Of a stretch of DNA of 64,000 nt, positions 12,991 to 22,493 are shown in pieces. Each line of letters begins with the position of its first letter. The stretch's first letter is position 1. The position numbers and the translations under genes are program-made. The stretch spans positions 5,257,001 to 5,321,000 of the forward strand of contig JASXTE010000015.1 in NCBI GenBank assembly GCA_030280995.1, given 5' to 3'. The notes under the pieces are model-generated. The model saw nothing but the letters and a program-made list of their open reading frames with translations. It was not told the origin of the DNA and ran no database searches. Source of the DNA: Hemileia vastatrix (lineage: Eukaryota; Basidiomycota; Pucciniomycetes; Pucciniales; Zaghouaniaceae).

Positions 12991-13196
12991 CCACATTTTG
13001 GCCACAAAACCTCCCTTCCTTTCTTACCCCATCCCTGTCACATGTGACACACTGACCTTCCTCGCTACCTACCCATCATTCTTCGGCACACACCCCTTCC
13101 TGACATTTTCAATATTTTGACCAGGCATGTTTACATTCTTTTTTACTTATTTCTTCTACTTTTTAATCTTTTTTCTTGTTATGTGCCAGTTTCATA

Positions 13197-14526
13197 ATGC
13201 CTCCCAGACATTCCAAATCTGAAAAGGTAACTCAAAAATCTGCTTCGTCACAAAAGTCTCCTCATAAAGCAAGCCCTACACCTGAAAAATCAAAGGCAGG
13301 TTCAGGTCAGCTTAAAAAGGATGATTATCTCATCATAATCAACTTCCTTAAAATAAAATCAAATTTTGAAGCATGTTTTGGATGTGAAAAGTCCACTCGT
13401 ATTGGACGTCCATCTTCTTCAAAGGTTAATGGCTACTTGTTGATGGCCAATGAAGTAAGGAAGAAAACAAGGGGGAGAATCGATATCAATCCTAAACAAA
13501 TGAAGGAGAGATTTAAGAGTTACCATTCAAAATATAAAAAGACTCATCATGCTGTAAATGAAACTGGCTTTGGTATTGACGATGATGATTTGGAGATTGG
13601 AATTACTACTGTTTCCGAAAAGCTCAATGTCATGTGTCCTTTCTATGAGGAAATGGATAATCTTTTTGGCACCCGAGTTGATGTAAACCCTTGGTTTCTA
13701 CACGATACTACTAAGCATATACCTTCTGGATCCAAACCTTCCTATAATCCTCCCAAGACACCTTTACTTGAAGAAGATCAATCCCCTCCACCTTCTAACC
13801 ATAGTTCAGCTGAAGATGATCCCAACTATCAAGCAGAACAATTATATCGCAGAAGATCTGAATCCTCAGAGGCCCAAAATTTAAATGTATGTTTACTTTT
13901 TGTTTTTTCTTCAATTCTTCTCTGAATTTCTCTTTCTTTCTAGTCTCCTCCTACTCAAACTCAATCTCCATTAAATTATCTCAATTCTGGAAATGTGAAT
14001 ACCTCTTTAGAAGCTGCTTTAGAAGAACTTCCTGAAGCCTCTTGTTCAAACTCCAAACTAAAGCGTCGAGCCTCAACTTCAATGAACTTGAACCATCTAT
14101 TAAAACGTGGTAATACTTCAACAAGCTCATTTGGCTCCCTTGAGGATTATTTTGAAAAAAAAGATATAAGTAAGTTTTGTTTACTATATATCTTAATCAT
14201 TAACTCATTTATTTATTTATTTCAATTTAATTTTCTCAGCGAAATCAACTATTGCAAATAATGCCCTTGACTTTGAGAAGATGAAGTTTGATCATATGCT
14301 AAGGAAAGATCAGCAAGCCTTAGATTTGGAAGAAAAAAAATTTGAGGTAGAGCAGATGGAAAGAGTAAATGACCGTCAATTTCAAAGAGAAATGGCTACT
14401 TGTGAATTGGAAAAACAAGAGAGTTTTAAAAAAAAGATTTCATTATGGAATGTGTTAAAAATGGCCAATCTTATGAGGACATTAAAAAATTACTTGACCT
14501 TTTCAATTGATAATTTGTTTTTCTAG
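13197..14526 (+). CDS. Harbinger SANT/Myb-like DNA-binding protein, 3 exons, intact
   Basis: Exons 13197-13886, 13944-14169 and 14240-14526 join in frame to a 400-aa protein. The introns are 57 and 70 bp with GT..AG ends (GTATGT..CTTTCTAG and GTAAGT..TTCTCAG). The start is the first ATG (13197); reading from the upstream TTG at 13176 is not needed. After a Lys/Ser-rich N-terminus (KASPTPEKSKAGSGQ), residues about 40-125 (KKDDYLIIINFL ... RFKSYHSKYKKTHH) look like the trihelix SANT/Myb-like domain that Harbinger elements encode to bring the transposase to its ends. The C-terminal exon is Glu/Lys-rich and probably coiled coil (EEKKFEVEQMERVNDRQF). No internal stop exists, unlike the partner transposase. 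Confidence 0.85.
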
Positions 14527-14686
14527 TTAATTTAATTTTGTTTGATTTCTTTTTGGTAATATTTTCTTATATGCTGACTTATAAAAGGAAAAGAATATAG
14601 TATGTTATTTTTGACAAAAATTTGAATGTATAATAAAAATTTTCTATCTTTACTTTCTAGTCAATAAGTTTGCTTATCTAAATTTT

Positions 14687-14872
14687 TCTAAGTCATCAAT
14701 TTCACATGTCAGATTTAAAAAATTGGCAATGCCCTCCCCTGCATTTTATTGAAACAAGGGGTGGGTACCACCAAATTTTTCTAAGTCATCAATTTCACAT
14801 GTCAGATTTAAAAAATTGGCAATACCCTCCCCTGCATTTTATTGAAACAAGGGGTGGGTACCACCAAATTTT
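14687..14872. repeat. 93-bp direct tandem duplication
   Basis: Two copies, with starts 93 bp apart (TTCACATGTCAGATTTAAAA at 14701 and 14794), differ by one base (GCAATGCCC versus GCAATACCC). Each has a small inverted pair (GGTGGTACC-like, GGGGTGGGTACCACC). The duplication is inside the Harbinger element. The open frame across it is just the repeat translated. Confidence 0.9.
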
Positions 14873-14880
14873 TCTAATCA

Positions 14881-15599
14881 TCAAAATTTAATATAATTAC
14901 ATAAATTAATTAATATATAAATAAGATATGTCAAGTATACTACTTTTAAAGTAATGACAATTCCTTAAGCCAAAATGCAGATCAAGTCTAGAAACTAGGT
15001 TTGGGACTAAGGCTGGAGAGAGGGGTGAGGAAGGGTGTATGGGGTAGCGAAAAGGTTGGGAAAGAGTTGGAAGGGAAGATTAAGGGTTCCGAGGCATTTT
15101 AAATGAAGAAAAGGGTCTGGGAGAGGTTGAGAGGGGTGAAATGGGGATCAAAAGAGGATGGCATACAATGGGGCTGGGAGGATAGCGAAAGGCATGGGAA
15201 GGGAAGACAAGCATGTGTTGATAGAATTTAAAGGGATGGAGATTGGTGCAAACAGAGTGTGAAAATAGGAGGATGAACTCTGTTCTTCGGGCAAAGAACA
15301 GAGTTCACTTCCATAAAATATTAGCTGAAACATAGTTTTCAATTCTGTAAAAACAGTTGTAAGTAATAGAAAAAGTCACTGATTTTTTTTATATGTAATC
15401 TGAAATTTTTTAATAAAATTATTGTATTTAAGAATTGCAATATTGTCAATCAATTTTTATTGATCAAATTAATTTAATAAAGTATTATTTTAATAAGCTG
15501 TTTCAAAAAATACTTTGCATTGAGTAGACTCATGGAATGATTTTTTCTGGCTTCCATTCAGTTATCCTCACACTTTCACTATGTTTTCAATATAGATCC
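14881..15599. other. Non-coding interior of the Harbinger element
   Basis: This is the sequence between the two convergent genes. It contains a purine-rich patch (about 15010-15260) and a small inverted pair around 15270-15310 (GAACTCTGTTCTT / AGAACAGAGTTC). I see no gene; the minus frame at 15148-15342 has no domain. Confidence 0.45.
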
Positions 15600-15709
15600 A
15601 TTGTTATTTGTGTGATACTTCAAGTGAAAGTTCAGTATTACTTCAGTCTGAGTTCCATCTGATTTCCATCTGACTTCAAGTTGCGGACTTGCTAGCAAGT
15701 CCTCCCCCT
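15600..15709. mobile_element. Fragment of a hairpin-ended MITE
   Basis: The end reads CGGACTTGCTAGCAAGTCCT, then CCCCCT, then ATA, which matches the right end of the intact MITE at 59593-59828. Upstream repeats of GAGTTCCATCTGA type also match. The left terminus was not identified. It lies within the Harbinger element, so it arrived after that element's ancestor formed. Confidence 0.75.
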
Positions 15710-15892
15710 ATATTGTGTGGTGTTTGCTGAAAATATGCGATTTCATGTTGAGTTGATGAAAGAAAACACAGAGAGAAAAAAAAATAAGACTTTAACAGCA
15801 AATTCAAAAACCAAAAAAAATATGCAAAAAAATTTACCATTCTCAGTGAATAATACATGCAAATTGATAATTTGAAGAGAAAGAGAAAAAAA

Positions 15893-17152
15893 TTAAAATT
15901 GTGTTGAAAAATGTTGGAGTGTTATTGGAAGGATTTTCGCCCTTATACATGTTGATTGAGAAATAGAAGTGTTGGATATAGTCGGAGGTGAATCAACTTG
16001 TTCATCTTCATACAGCTCTAACCATTGATCTTTGAGGTCAGCAAGTAGGTTATGAAGTATAGTGCAACACAGAATCCAGTTGATCACCGCCTCCATTTCA
16101 GATTTATTTCTAAGAGGACTTCTTAATTCCCTTAAACTAGAAAAACGGCCTTTCAAGATTCCAATAGAATGTTCAATACGGACTCTTGACTTTTCCAAAT
16201 GATTGTTGAATTTGGCATTTTGACTGTCTTCTGAAGCTGCTCCCCGAAAAGCAGGAAGTACATACTTTCCATTCACATAAGCAGAATCTGCAAGAAGATA
16301 CTGATTTTCATCAAAGAATTTTTCAGGTTCATTTGAAATATGCATTCTTTGGAAGACGTAGGAGTCATGACATGAGCCAGGATAGCCAGCGAAGAATGAT
16401 ATAAATTTTTTGTTTACGTCACATATAAGCTGAACGTTAATTGAATATCTATAAAGAAGATATATTTGTTTGTGTTAGTTTCAAGGAGGATGAAAGGAGT
16501 TAAAAATAATCTACCTCTTTTTACGGTCAAAGTAATTGTTTCCACCTTGAGCAGGTTTCTGGCTCAAAGGAATAGTAGTACCATCAACAAAACCAATACA
16601 TCCTGGGAAGCCCTCTGCTTGCATAACCTGAGATGATTGAAGTCGCTCTTCTTTTGTTGGCCAGGTGAGAAGTTGAGATTACAAGGAGTTGATGGCAGTG
16701 ATACATCGTTTGGTATAAGTGTTAACTGAACCATACCCTAAATCAAAGACATTTTCTAAACGTTTCAAAGCGGCTCCATTACCATTTGAACCCAAACGAC
16801 ATAGTGTGATGGCCAATTGAATTGAAGGATGTCGTTGTTCTTTTTGAGAATTATTGTGAAATATGGGATGATCCTGAATAAGCTCAAGCAATTTAAGGAA
16901 ACATTCCTGAGAAGTCCTGAACAGCTGTCTAAAACTGGGTGTAGATAGGTTAAGAAGTGTTTGGATGGTGTACTTGGGGGTATGAAGTACTTGAGGCTTT
17001 CTGGGAAGAAGGTAACGTTTCCTGGCCATTTTTGATAAAACAACAAAATCTTCTTCTAGATCAGAATCGGAATCAGAGTCCAAGAGCAGTTCAAGCGCCA
17101 TGAAAGTCATTGCTTTATGTAATTTATCATGATTTGAAAGTGAGGAAGGCAT
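15893..17152 (-). pseudogene. Harbinger DDE transposase, one premature stop
   Basis: The gene reads from 17152 to 15893 on the minus strand with one 66-bp intron (16449-16514, GTAGAT..TTTATAG). Exon 1 begins MPSSLSNHDKLHKAM, with an acidic Asp/Ser run and then helical sequence typical of the family. Exon 2 carries most of the catalytic domain. The catalytic triad is visible: Asp in GFVDGTT (16583-16585), Asp in LLADSAYV (16286-16288) and Glu in RIEHSIG (16172-16174). This is DDE_Tnp_4-type and cuts and pastes the element. A TAA at 16679-16681 interrupts it after CITAINSL; the older relative has Lys there, so this is a point nonsense change rather than an intron. All catalytic residues survive, so the loss is probably recent. 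Confidence 0.9.
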
Positions 17153-17239
17153 GACTCTTATATGATATGATATTAAGATGTAAGTGATGTACGATGTTTT
17201 GAGTTATGAAGTGTTATTCTGCGGAGCGCTGCGTATGAA

Positions 17240-17460
17240 TGGGATGATGCTGACAAATCAGTGAAATGGGACTTGATGGTGAAATCAGCACTTTTGGTTG
17301 AGAAAGTGCGGATTTGAGTGAAATAAGTGACTTATTTCATTTTGAAATCCACCAGTATTGGGGCTAGTGAGTTTTGGAAATCCGCACTTATTTAAGTGCG
17401 GATTTGGTCAAATTTAAGTGCGGATTTGTAAGTGCGGATTTGCCAGAACTGACACCCCCT
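17240..17460 (-). repeat. Right terminus of Harbinger: TIR with subterminal hairpin
   Basis: Reading inward from 17460 the sequence is AGGGGGTGTCAGTTCTGGCA, then repeated AAATCCGCACTTA units in both orientations. The pair AAATCCGCACTTA / TAAGTGCGGATTT at about 17378-17405 can form a hairpin like the one at the left end. AAATCAGCACTT also occurs near 17283 and AAGTGCGGATTT near 17305. The arrangement mirrors the left end. Confidence 0.88.
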
Positions 17461-17574
17461 ATTCACTGTAAATTCAAAATAAAAATAAATATGCAACAAA
17501 TAGAAATACCAAACCAAGTGAATAAAGTATACAAAGTAGACATTTGGATAGTATGAAAACAAAAAATTAAAAGG

Positions 17575-18828
17575 GTTGTGTGTCAAAATGGTGGAGGGTG
17601 ATTGGCATAATGACAGAGTGTATGCCAGTTGAATGAATTTTTTGTGATTCAGGGGAGGGGAGAGATGATGCTGGTTCAGGATCCTCTTCTTCATAAAGAT
17701 CATTCCACTCATCCTATAAATCAGCTAGGATATTGTGGAGTATAACACAAGTCATTATCCAATGATTTGCAGTTTTGACCTCCAATTTTTTTTAAATTTG
17801 ATTCTGAGCTCCCAGAGACTAGAAAATTTTCACTTTAAAATACCAATAGCATGTTCAATCTGTACTCTTGATTGGGCAAGGTAATAATTAAAGGTGGTTT
17901 TCGGGTCATTCTCTAAAATTTCACCACAGAAAGCAGGTATAATGTACTTTCAACTTGCATATGCTGAGTCTGCAAGGAGGGACTGAGATTTGTCAAAGTA
18001 TGAGTCAGTACTTTGAGAAATTCTCATTCTTTGGAAGAGGGAAGAGTCATGTCATGATTCAAGGAAGCCAATATGAAAAGCAATATAATTTTTTTTGACT
18101 TCAAAGACAAGTTGAACGGCAATAGAGTATCTAAACATAATATAAAAAGTTAGTTTATGAAAGATGTGAAATTGGAGAACATTTTGAATAAACCTTTTTT
18201 TGCTATCAAAATAATGGTTGCCATTATGAGAATGCTTTTGACTTAAAGGCAAAGTTGTAGCATCAACAAAGCCTACACATCCAGAGAAACCTTTGGCTTG
18301 CATTACTTGAGAGAATTCAAGTTGATGTTGTGGAGTTGGCCAAGCAAGTGTTTGAGACTTGAGGGAAAGGTTAGAAATCATACATCACTTGGTGTATAAT
18401 ATCACCATACCATATCCTATGTTAAAGAGATTATCTAAACATCTTACAGCAGCACCATTTCCATTTGGGACAAAGCAACATAGTGAAACAGCAAGTTGAA
18501 TAGCAGGATCACACTGTTTATTTTGAGAATTGTTATGAAAGATAGGATGTTTGGAGATGAGCTGATAAATTTTGAAGAAAGGAACGGGAGAAGTTCAAAA
18601 TAGTTGAGTGAAGTTTTGTTGAAAAATGTTGAGAATGGAGTGGAGATCATATCTGGGATCATGATGAAGATTTGGCCCCCTTGGGTTTATGTAACACTTT
18701 TTGGAAAGAAAAGACATATAGGCTAAGGCATACTCCTAATCAGAGTTGGATTTATAGTAAAGAGCTAAAAGTAAAGCGATAGAATTCATAGTTGAGTGAA
18801 GTAGCTGCCTAGTAGAGAGGTGCTTCAT
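17575..18828 (-). pseudogene. Decayed Harbinger transposase of the older relic
   Basis: Read on the minus strand it parallels the younger transposase from MKHLSTRQLLHSTM (18828) to PITLHHF (about 17585). Recognisable blocks are HPIFHNNSQNKQ, GFVDATTLPLS (first Asp), LLADSAYA (second Asp) and RVQIEHAIGIL (Glu). The intron after DSKKR is in the same place as in the younger gene. Several stops (for example after NSNSD, LYTK and FLES) and frameshifts make it non-functional. Confidence 0.88.
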
Positions 18829-19066
18829 AGTTTTCTGTGGAAGGCTTATGTGATGAGGGAATTGGGAATTCACTGCCAAATGTACAGTTGGGGTGTGTAG
18901 ATAGAAAAAAAATTAAGTCCTTGCCACCAAAAATTAAGTAGCATAGAGTGAGGAAATACTTAAGGATGGCATCAGCAATTATAAGTCATGTGACTTTCTT
19001 GAAAATCCATCAGGGATGTGATGAGTTTGGAGTATAAGAGGTGGGATAATGCATTATTGTGGATTC

Positions 19067-19182
19067 CTTATCCACTAGCCCTGGGGCTAGTGGATAAGAA
19101 TTATCCGCAATTAAGAATGTCTGATCTCAGGAAAAAAAATTCCTGATCCCTAATTGCGGATCCCTCAACTTTGATACTCTCT
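19067..19182. repeat. Terminal hairpins of the older Harbinger relic
   Basis: CTTATCCACTAGCCC and its complement GGGCTAGTGGATAAG form a near-continuous palindrome at 19067-19098. A second pair, TCCGCAATTA / TAATTGCGGA (about 19105 and 19151), encloses a third, CAGGAA / TTCCTG. The terminal TIR follows. Hairpins next to the terminus are shared with the younger element and with the MITEs here. Confidence 0.85.
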
Positions 19183-19185
19183 ATT

Positions 19186-19672
19186 AAAGGGATAATGGAA
19201 AGAAGGGAGAAAGCAAATAAGCAAAAAAGTGAGTTTGTATAGACATTGAAACAGGGGAATGGCTCAACCAAGGTCACTTCAAGGTATTGAGAAGAATCAC
19301 AACCAGGGCTTGAACAGGGACAAAAAAAAACAACTAGACGTCTAGTTCACTCATTTTTTCTACTGTGGAAGTAATTTTTGTTAGATAAGCCCAGGATGAA
19401 AAAATAATCAAGATAGCTTTAGTGGAAAAACCCACCACTTTTTTTTAGTATATTTCTAATTACGATGCCCCTAGTTTATATACATAAAGTCTCATTTTTG
19501 AAGATCATTGATAAATAAGGTCATATTATTATCTGTTTATGTAAAATCAGGAAATAAAAACATCCACATTTCAAAATATTTCGCATAGAAAATAAAATAT
19601 TGTATCCCGATAAAACTGATAAGAGAGGTGATATCCAGTGTAGAAATAATTTAAATGTTCATCTCCTGTTGG
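19186..19672. other. Spacer downstream of the host gene
   Basis: No gene is visible. There is a perfect 16-bp palindrome AACTAGACGTCTAGTT at 19332-19347. The rest is AT-rich and would contain the 3' untranslated region of the minus-strand gene ending at 19673. Confidence 0.5.
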
Positions 19673-20710
19673 TTACCATGTGGCTGTTTTTTCTACTCTG
19701 CTAGGCGGATTTAATTCTTTTAATTCCCTTGAGAATAAATCATACGTCTCACGATAGGCTTCTAAATCTTTATCCCAAGTTTTCCTACATTTCCAATATC
19801 AAACGTGCAATGAAATAAAAAAAATTCAAATTTATGGATTCAATTTCAATTTTTATCTTTAAAACTCTTAAATATTTGAAAAAACATACGTCAGAGTGGA
19901 AGATGGTTTTTCCAGTAGTATTTTCCATTCCTTTAGACGGTCTATAGCTAATTTGCTTCTGATCAGATGTCTAATGACTTTTCGAGCTTGATATACTTTA
20001 GACCACTCCTAATATGAGTTAAATTGATTAATGTAAAGCTCAGAATACTACATATAGAGATTATCAAAAGCTCAGCTACAAACCCAAATGAGATCAAAGA
20101 GAAGTGAGCCAATGGAAGTAGGTGCCTGCAAGCCAAAATCGTTTAAAGTCCAAAGTTGTTTGGGGGAGAGAGATTTCTCGAACAAGTATTGGGAAGCAGA
20201 TAGAATAGGAAGAGAGAAGTATATTTTATTTTGAGGATCGTTTTGATGGAAAATATACGGTGCTCGGTCAGTAATAGGAGTAATGGGAGGCGGGCTGGGA
20301 GCGTAGAGTATGAGGTGTGCAAGGTGCTTTGGGGGAGGTGGCGGAGGAGAGACTTGACAAAGATAAGAATGAAAGTATTGTCATTTATCAGTTAGTTTTG
20401 AGTCTTAAATGTCTGGGTGTCTCTTTTGATAAATTGATCATCTTTCTATTCTATTAAAGTCCACCACCCTAATCACTTGAACTCTTTAAACTTTACCTGC
20501 GCACTCCAGTAGCACACCAACGCGCTCCAAATCGTCACATGCGATCCTTCGATCCCATTCGCCAGCCACTGGAACTGTTCGCGCAGTTTTTGGCCGAATT
20601 AGTTCGACAAGTTTCGCAACAAGCCCCGCAGGCGGTCCTTCATTTTTTTGATTTTGCTCACTTTCTCGTCTTCTTTTCCTGCCTACATTGTCATCCACCA
20701 ATATGAGCAT
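19673..20710 (-). CDS. Putative host gene, 4 exons, 237 aa, unknown function
   Basis: Minus-strand exons 20497-20710, 20084-20352, 19890-20008 and 19673-19784 join in frame (714 bp including the stop TAA at 19673-19675). Junctions are GT..AG: GTAAAG..GTCAAG, GTTTGT..ATTAG and GTATGT..GTAG. The start is the ATG at 20708-20710 (MLILVDDNVGRKRRRE); an extra upstream exon cannot be excluded. The protein has a basic N-terminus (GRKRRR, possible nuclear signal), a Pro-rich link (VSPPPPPKHLA, then APSPPPITPITD), a globular middle (YFSLPILSASQYLFEKSLSP, then GSLLFDLIWEW) and a charged helical C-terminus (TWDKDLEAYRETYDLFSREL). I recognise no domain. It has no membrane segment or signal peptide. Its first exon is less AT-rich than the surroundings. 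It is the only intact gene in the window not tied to a transposon. Confidence 0.72.
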
Positions 20711-20852
20711 CCTAAACTTTGTGTAAAAGAATTTAACTTTGGCTTGAAAATGCAGCAAAGCGTTTGCCTGGTTTTATCTGAACTTGTCCCCTGTTCTACC
20801 CTCCCTGTCATGAACCTTCCCCTTTTATTTCCTTTTTCGATACACATACACA

Positions 20853-20864
20853 CATATATATACT
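20853..20864 (-). promoter_or_regulatory. TATA-like element upstream of the host gene
   Basis: The minus strand has GTATATATATG about 145 bp before the ATG at 20710. Position and orientation suit a core promoter, but TATA-like runs are common in AT-rich sequence. Confidence 0.25.
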
Positions 20865-20995
20865 TGAATTTATTGCCGCACAATGGCATCGATTCATTCC
20901 ATCGCCACGTTATCCCCAAAGGAAATAGAGAACAAGTGTTGAAAGGAATCCCCAAAGATGCATTGCACTTATTATTTAATGATCTGTTGCGCTAA

Positions 20996-21275
20996 TGTGT
21001 TCAATTATTAGTTAGATATAACCTATTTTAGTTAAAATTAGTTTCATTTTTTGTCCCCTTCAACTACAACCATCTCTTAAACCTGTGAATAACTCCTTTA
21101 TTTATCTCCGTCGATTTCTTAACTAAATTTATTTTTGCTTACCGTTATTTCTACTTTACTCCTATTCTCTGTTTGCCCTTCATTCTTATACACGTATACT
21201 ACCGTCCACGTAGGTATACTCTTAGACTTAAACTTTTCTTTATTTTTTCAAACTTTTCACCGCAAAAAATCAAGT
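20996..21275. other. AT-rich sequence upstream of the host gene
   Basis: I see no gene or repeat here. It is the probable upstream region of the minus-strand gene. Confidence 0.4.
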
Positions 21276-21452
21276 GGCACCTGCTAGCAGGTGCCTATCC
21301 CTATATCCAGTTTTGATTTGAGAGTAAATTTGATTTGATGTTGTGCGAGCTAGTGTGCTCATTGTTCAGTGTGCAGCCTTTCAAGAAGAATTACAGCTGA
21401 GCTGAATTTGAGTTAACTCAAAGATTGAGATTGGCACCTCCTATTAGGTGCC
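21276..21452. repeat. Pair of related palindromes, possible MITE remnant
   Basis: A perfect 20-bp palindrome GGCACCTGCTAGCAGGTGCC lies at 21276-21295, followed by TATCCCTATATCCAG. A diverged copy GGCACCTCCTATTAGGTGCC lies at 21433-21452. The centre TGCTAGCA is shared with the terminal hairpins at 15680-15700 and in 59593-59828. The two palindromes probably mark the ends of a small element of about 180 bp, but I could not define target duplications. Confidence 0.6.
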
Positions 21453-21700
21453 CATGTTTTTTTTCTGGTGTTTATAGCTAATATTTTGATTTTTCTCAGT
21501 TTCTTTTTTTCACTCAGCGCCTTGGCCTATTTGACTTGAGATAGTAAGTCTGAGTTAAACCCATTTCTAAAATATTTACAATTTTCAAAATTTACATGTA
21601 TCAGAGCATGTACAGTGGGAAGAACAAAATGGTCACTTTTTTTTTATATATAGCTCGGAATTTTCATGCAATCACTTTGAAATAATATTTCGCTTACATT

Positions 21701-21806
21701 AGGGGGTATCAAAGTTGGAAATTTGTAATTATTTAAAAGGTCTTTAACAACACAAAAAGAAAGACACAAACTTGAAAATAATTTCAGTAAAAAAGTGTTT
21801 TTGGGG
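21701..21806 (-). mobile_element. MITE (AGGGGGTATCAAAGTT family), part 1, split by copia-1
   Basis: This begins AGGGGGTATCAAAGTTGG after ATT (21698-21700) and matches the reverse complement of the whole MITE at 31935-32133. It breaks at the copia-1 target TGGGG and continues at 27300. Confidence 0.92.
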
Positions 21807-22493
21807 TGTAAGACAAGGACTTAGGGCAGCAATAGTAATCCCAAGTAAGCAGGTGGATGAGCTCAAGGGAGTACGAAGCAGTAAATACCTTAGGGCAGCA
21901 ATAGTAATCCCAAGTAAGCAGGTGGATGAGCTCAAGGGAGTACGAAGCATTAAATACCTGCAGGAGTCGTTGGTTAACTATTATATTGCAAGTGGACTAG
22001 ACAGTTTGTATAGGATAAGACAAGGAAAGTGTAAAAAGTACCTTAGGGCAGCAATAGTAATCCCAAGTAAGCAGGTGGATGAGCTCAAGGGAGTACGAAG
22101 CAGTAAATACCTAAGGATCATGAGATAGAGGATAGTAAATAACGGGAAGGAGGAGAGAAAGATAAGAAATACACACCTGCAGGAGTTGTTGGTTAACTGA
22201 GGAAAGATAGTAGTCGATAGACCCTATTTAACCTCAAGAGACCAATGACTACTGCAGGTGCGATGATTAGTTACATGTAGTGGGTTGATTAATTTCTAAT
22301 TAATGTGGTAAGCAGAGAGAAGTAGATACGCTCAAATGCGTGATCTAGCAGAAAAAGCTATTACCAAACATTTTCGTGATGGGTGTAAATACAAGGGACA
22401 GTTATGCAGGAATTGCTAATAGGAGTGTAATTACTAAGTGACAAAAGGTGAGAAGACAAAAAGGGAGGAAAAGTCATTGCGTCAATTCTAACA
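21807..22493 (-). repeat. 3' LTR of copia-1, with three 69-bp units
   Basis: This LTR is 687 bp, exactly 69 bp longer than its partner. The module starting TTAGGGCAGCAATAGTAATC and ending AGTAAATACC occurs three times (from 21821, 21890 and about 22043), against two in the 5' LTR. A GGAGGG purine tract (about 22494-22500, read on the minus strand) precedes it as the likely plus-strand primer. The polyprotein reading frame runs a short way into the LTR and stops at 22474. Confidence 0.93.

Larger units (their letters stand above)
12825..17460. mobile_element. PIF/Harbinger DNA transposon, complete, nested
   Basis: The element is 4636 bp. Both ends read AGGGGGTGTCAGTTCTGGCA inward and then AATCCGCACTTA. 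It is flanked by ATT on both sides (12822-12824 and 17461-17463), a 3-bp target duplication as expected for PIF/Harbinger. It carries the two typical genes in convergent order: a SANT/Myb-like DNA-binding protein (plus) and a DDE_4-type transposase (minus). Between them are a 93-bp tandem duplication and a fragment of a hairpin-ended MITE. It inserted next to the transposase gene of a related older element. Confidence 0.95.
17461..19182 (-). mobile_element. Older Harbinger relic, right part
   Basis: This block has a decayed transposase related to the younger one and ends at 19182 with ACTTTGATACTCTCT followed by ATT. Read inward, that end (AGAGAGTATCAAAGTT) is almost the TIR of the MITEs at 31935-32133 and 21701-27392 (AGGGGGTATCAAAGTT), and ATT would be its 3-bp target duplication. 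Its left portion was displaced by the younger Harbinger and resumes at 12745-12824. The left TIR and SANT gene were not found. Confidence 0.8.

Noticed and set aside
16679..16681. A tiny intron hiding the TAA in the Harbinger transposase
   Set aside because: The candidate would be only about 30 bp, and the older relative continues through this position with Lys in an ungapped alignment.
12825..17460. Possible CRISPR-like array from repeated AAATCCGCACTTA motifs
   Set aside because: Repeats are in both orientations, unequally spaced and lie only at transposon ends; there are no spacers of constant length and no cas genes.
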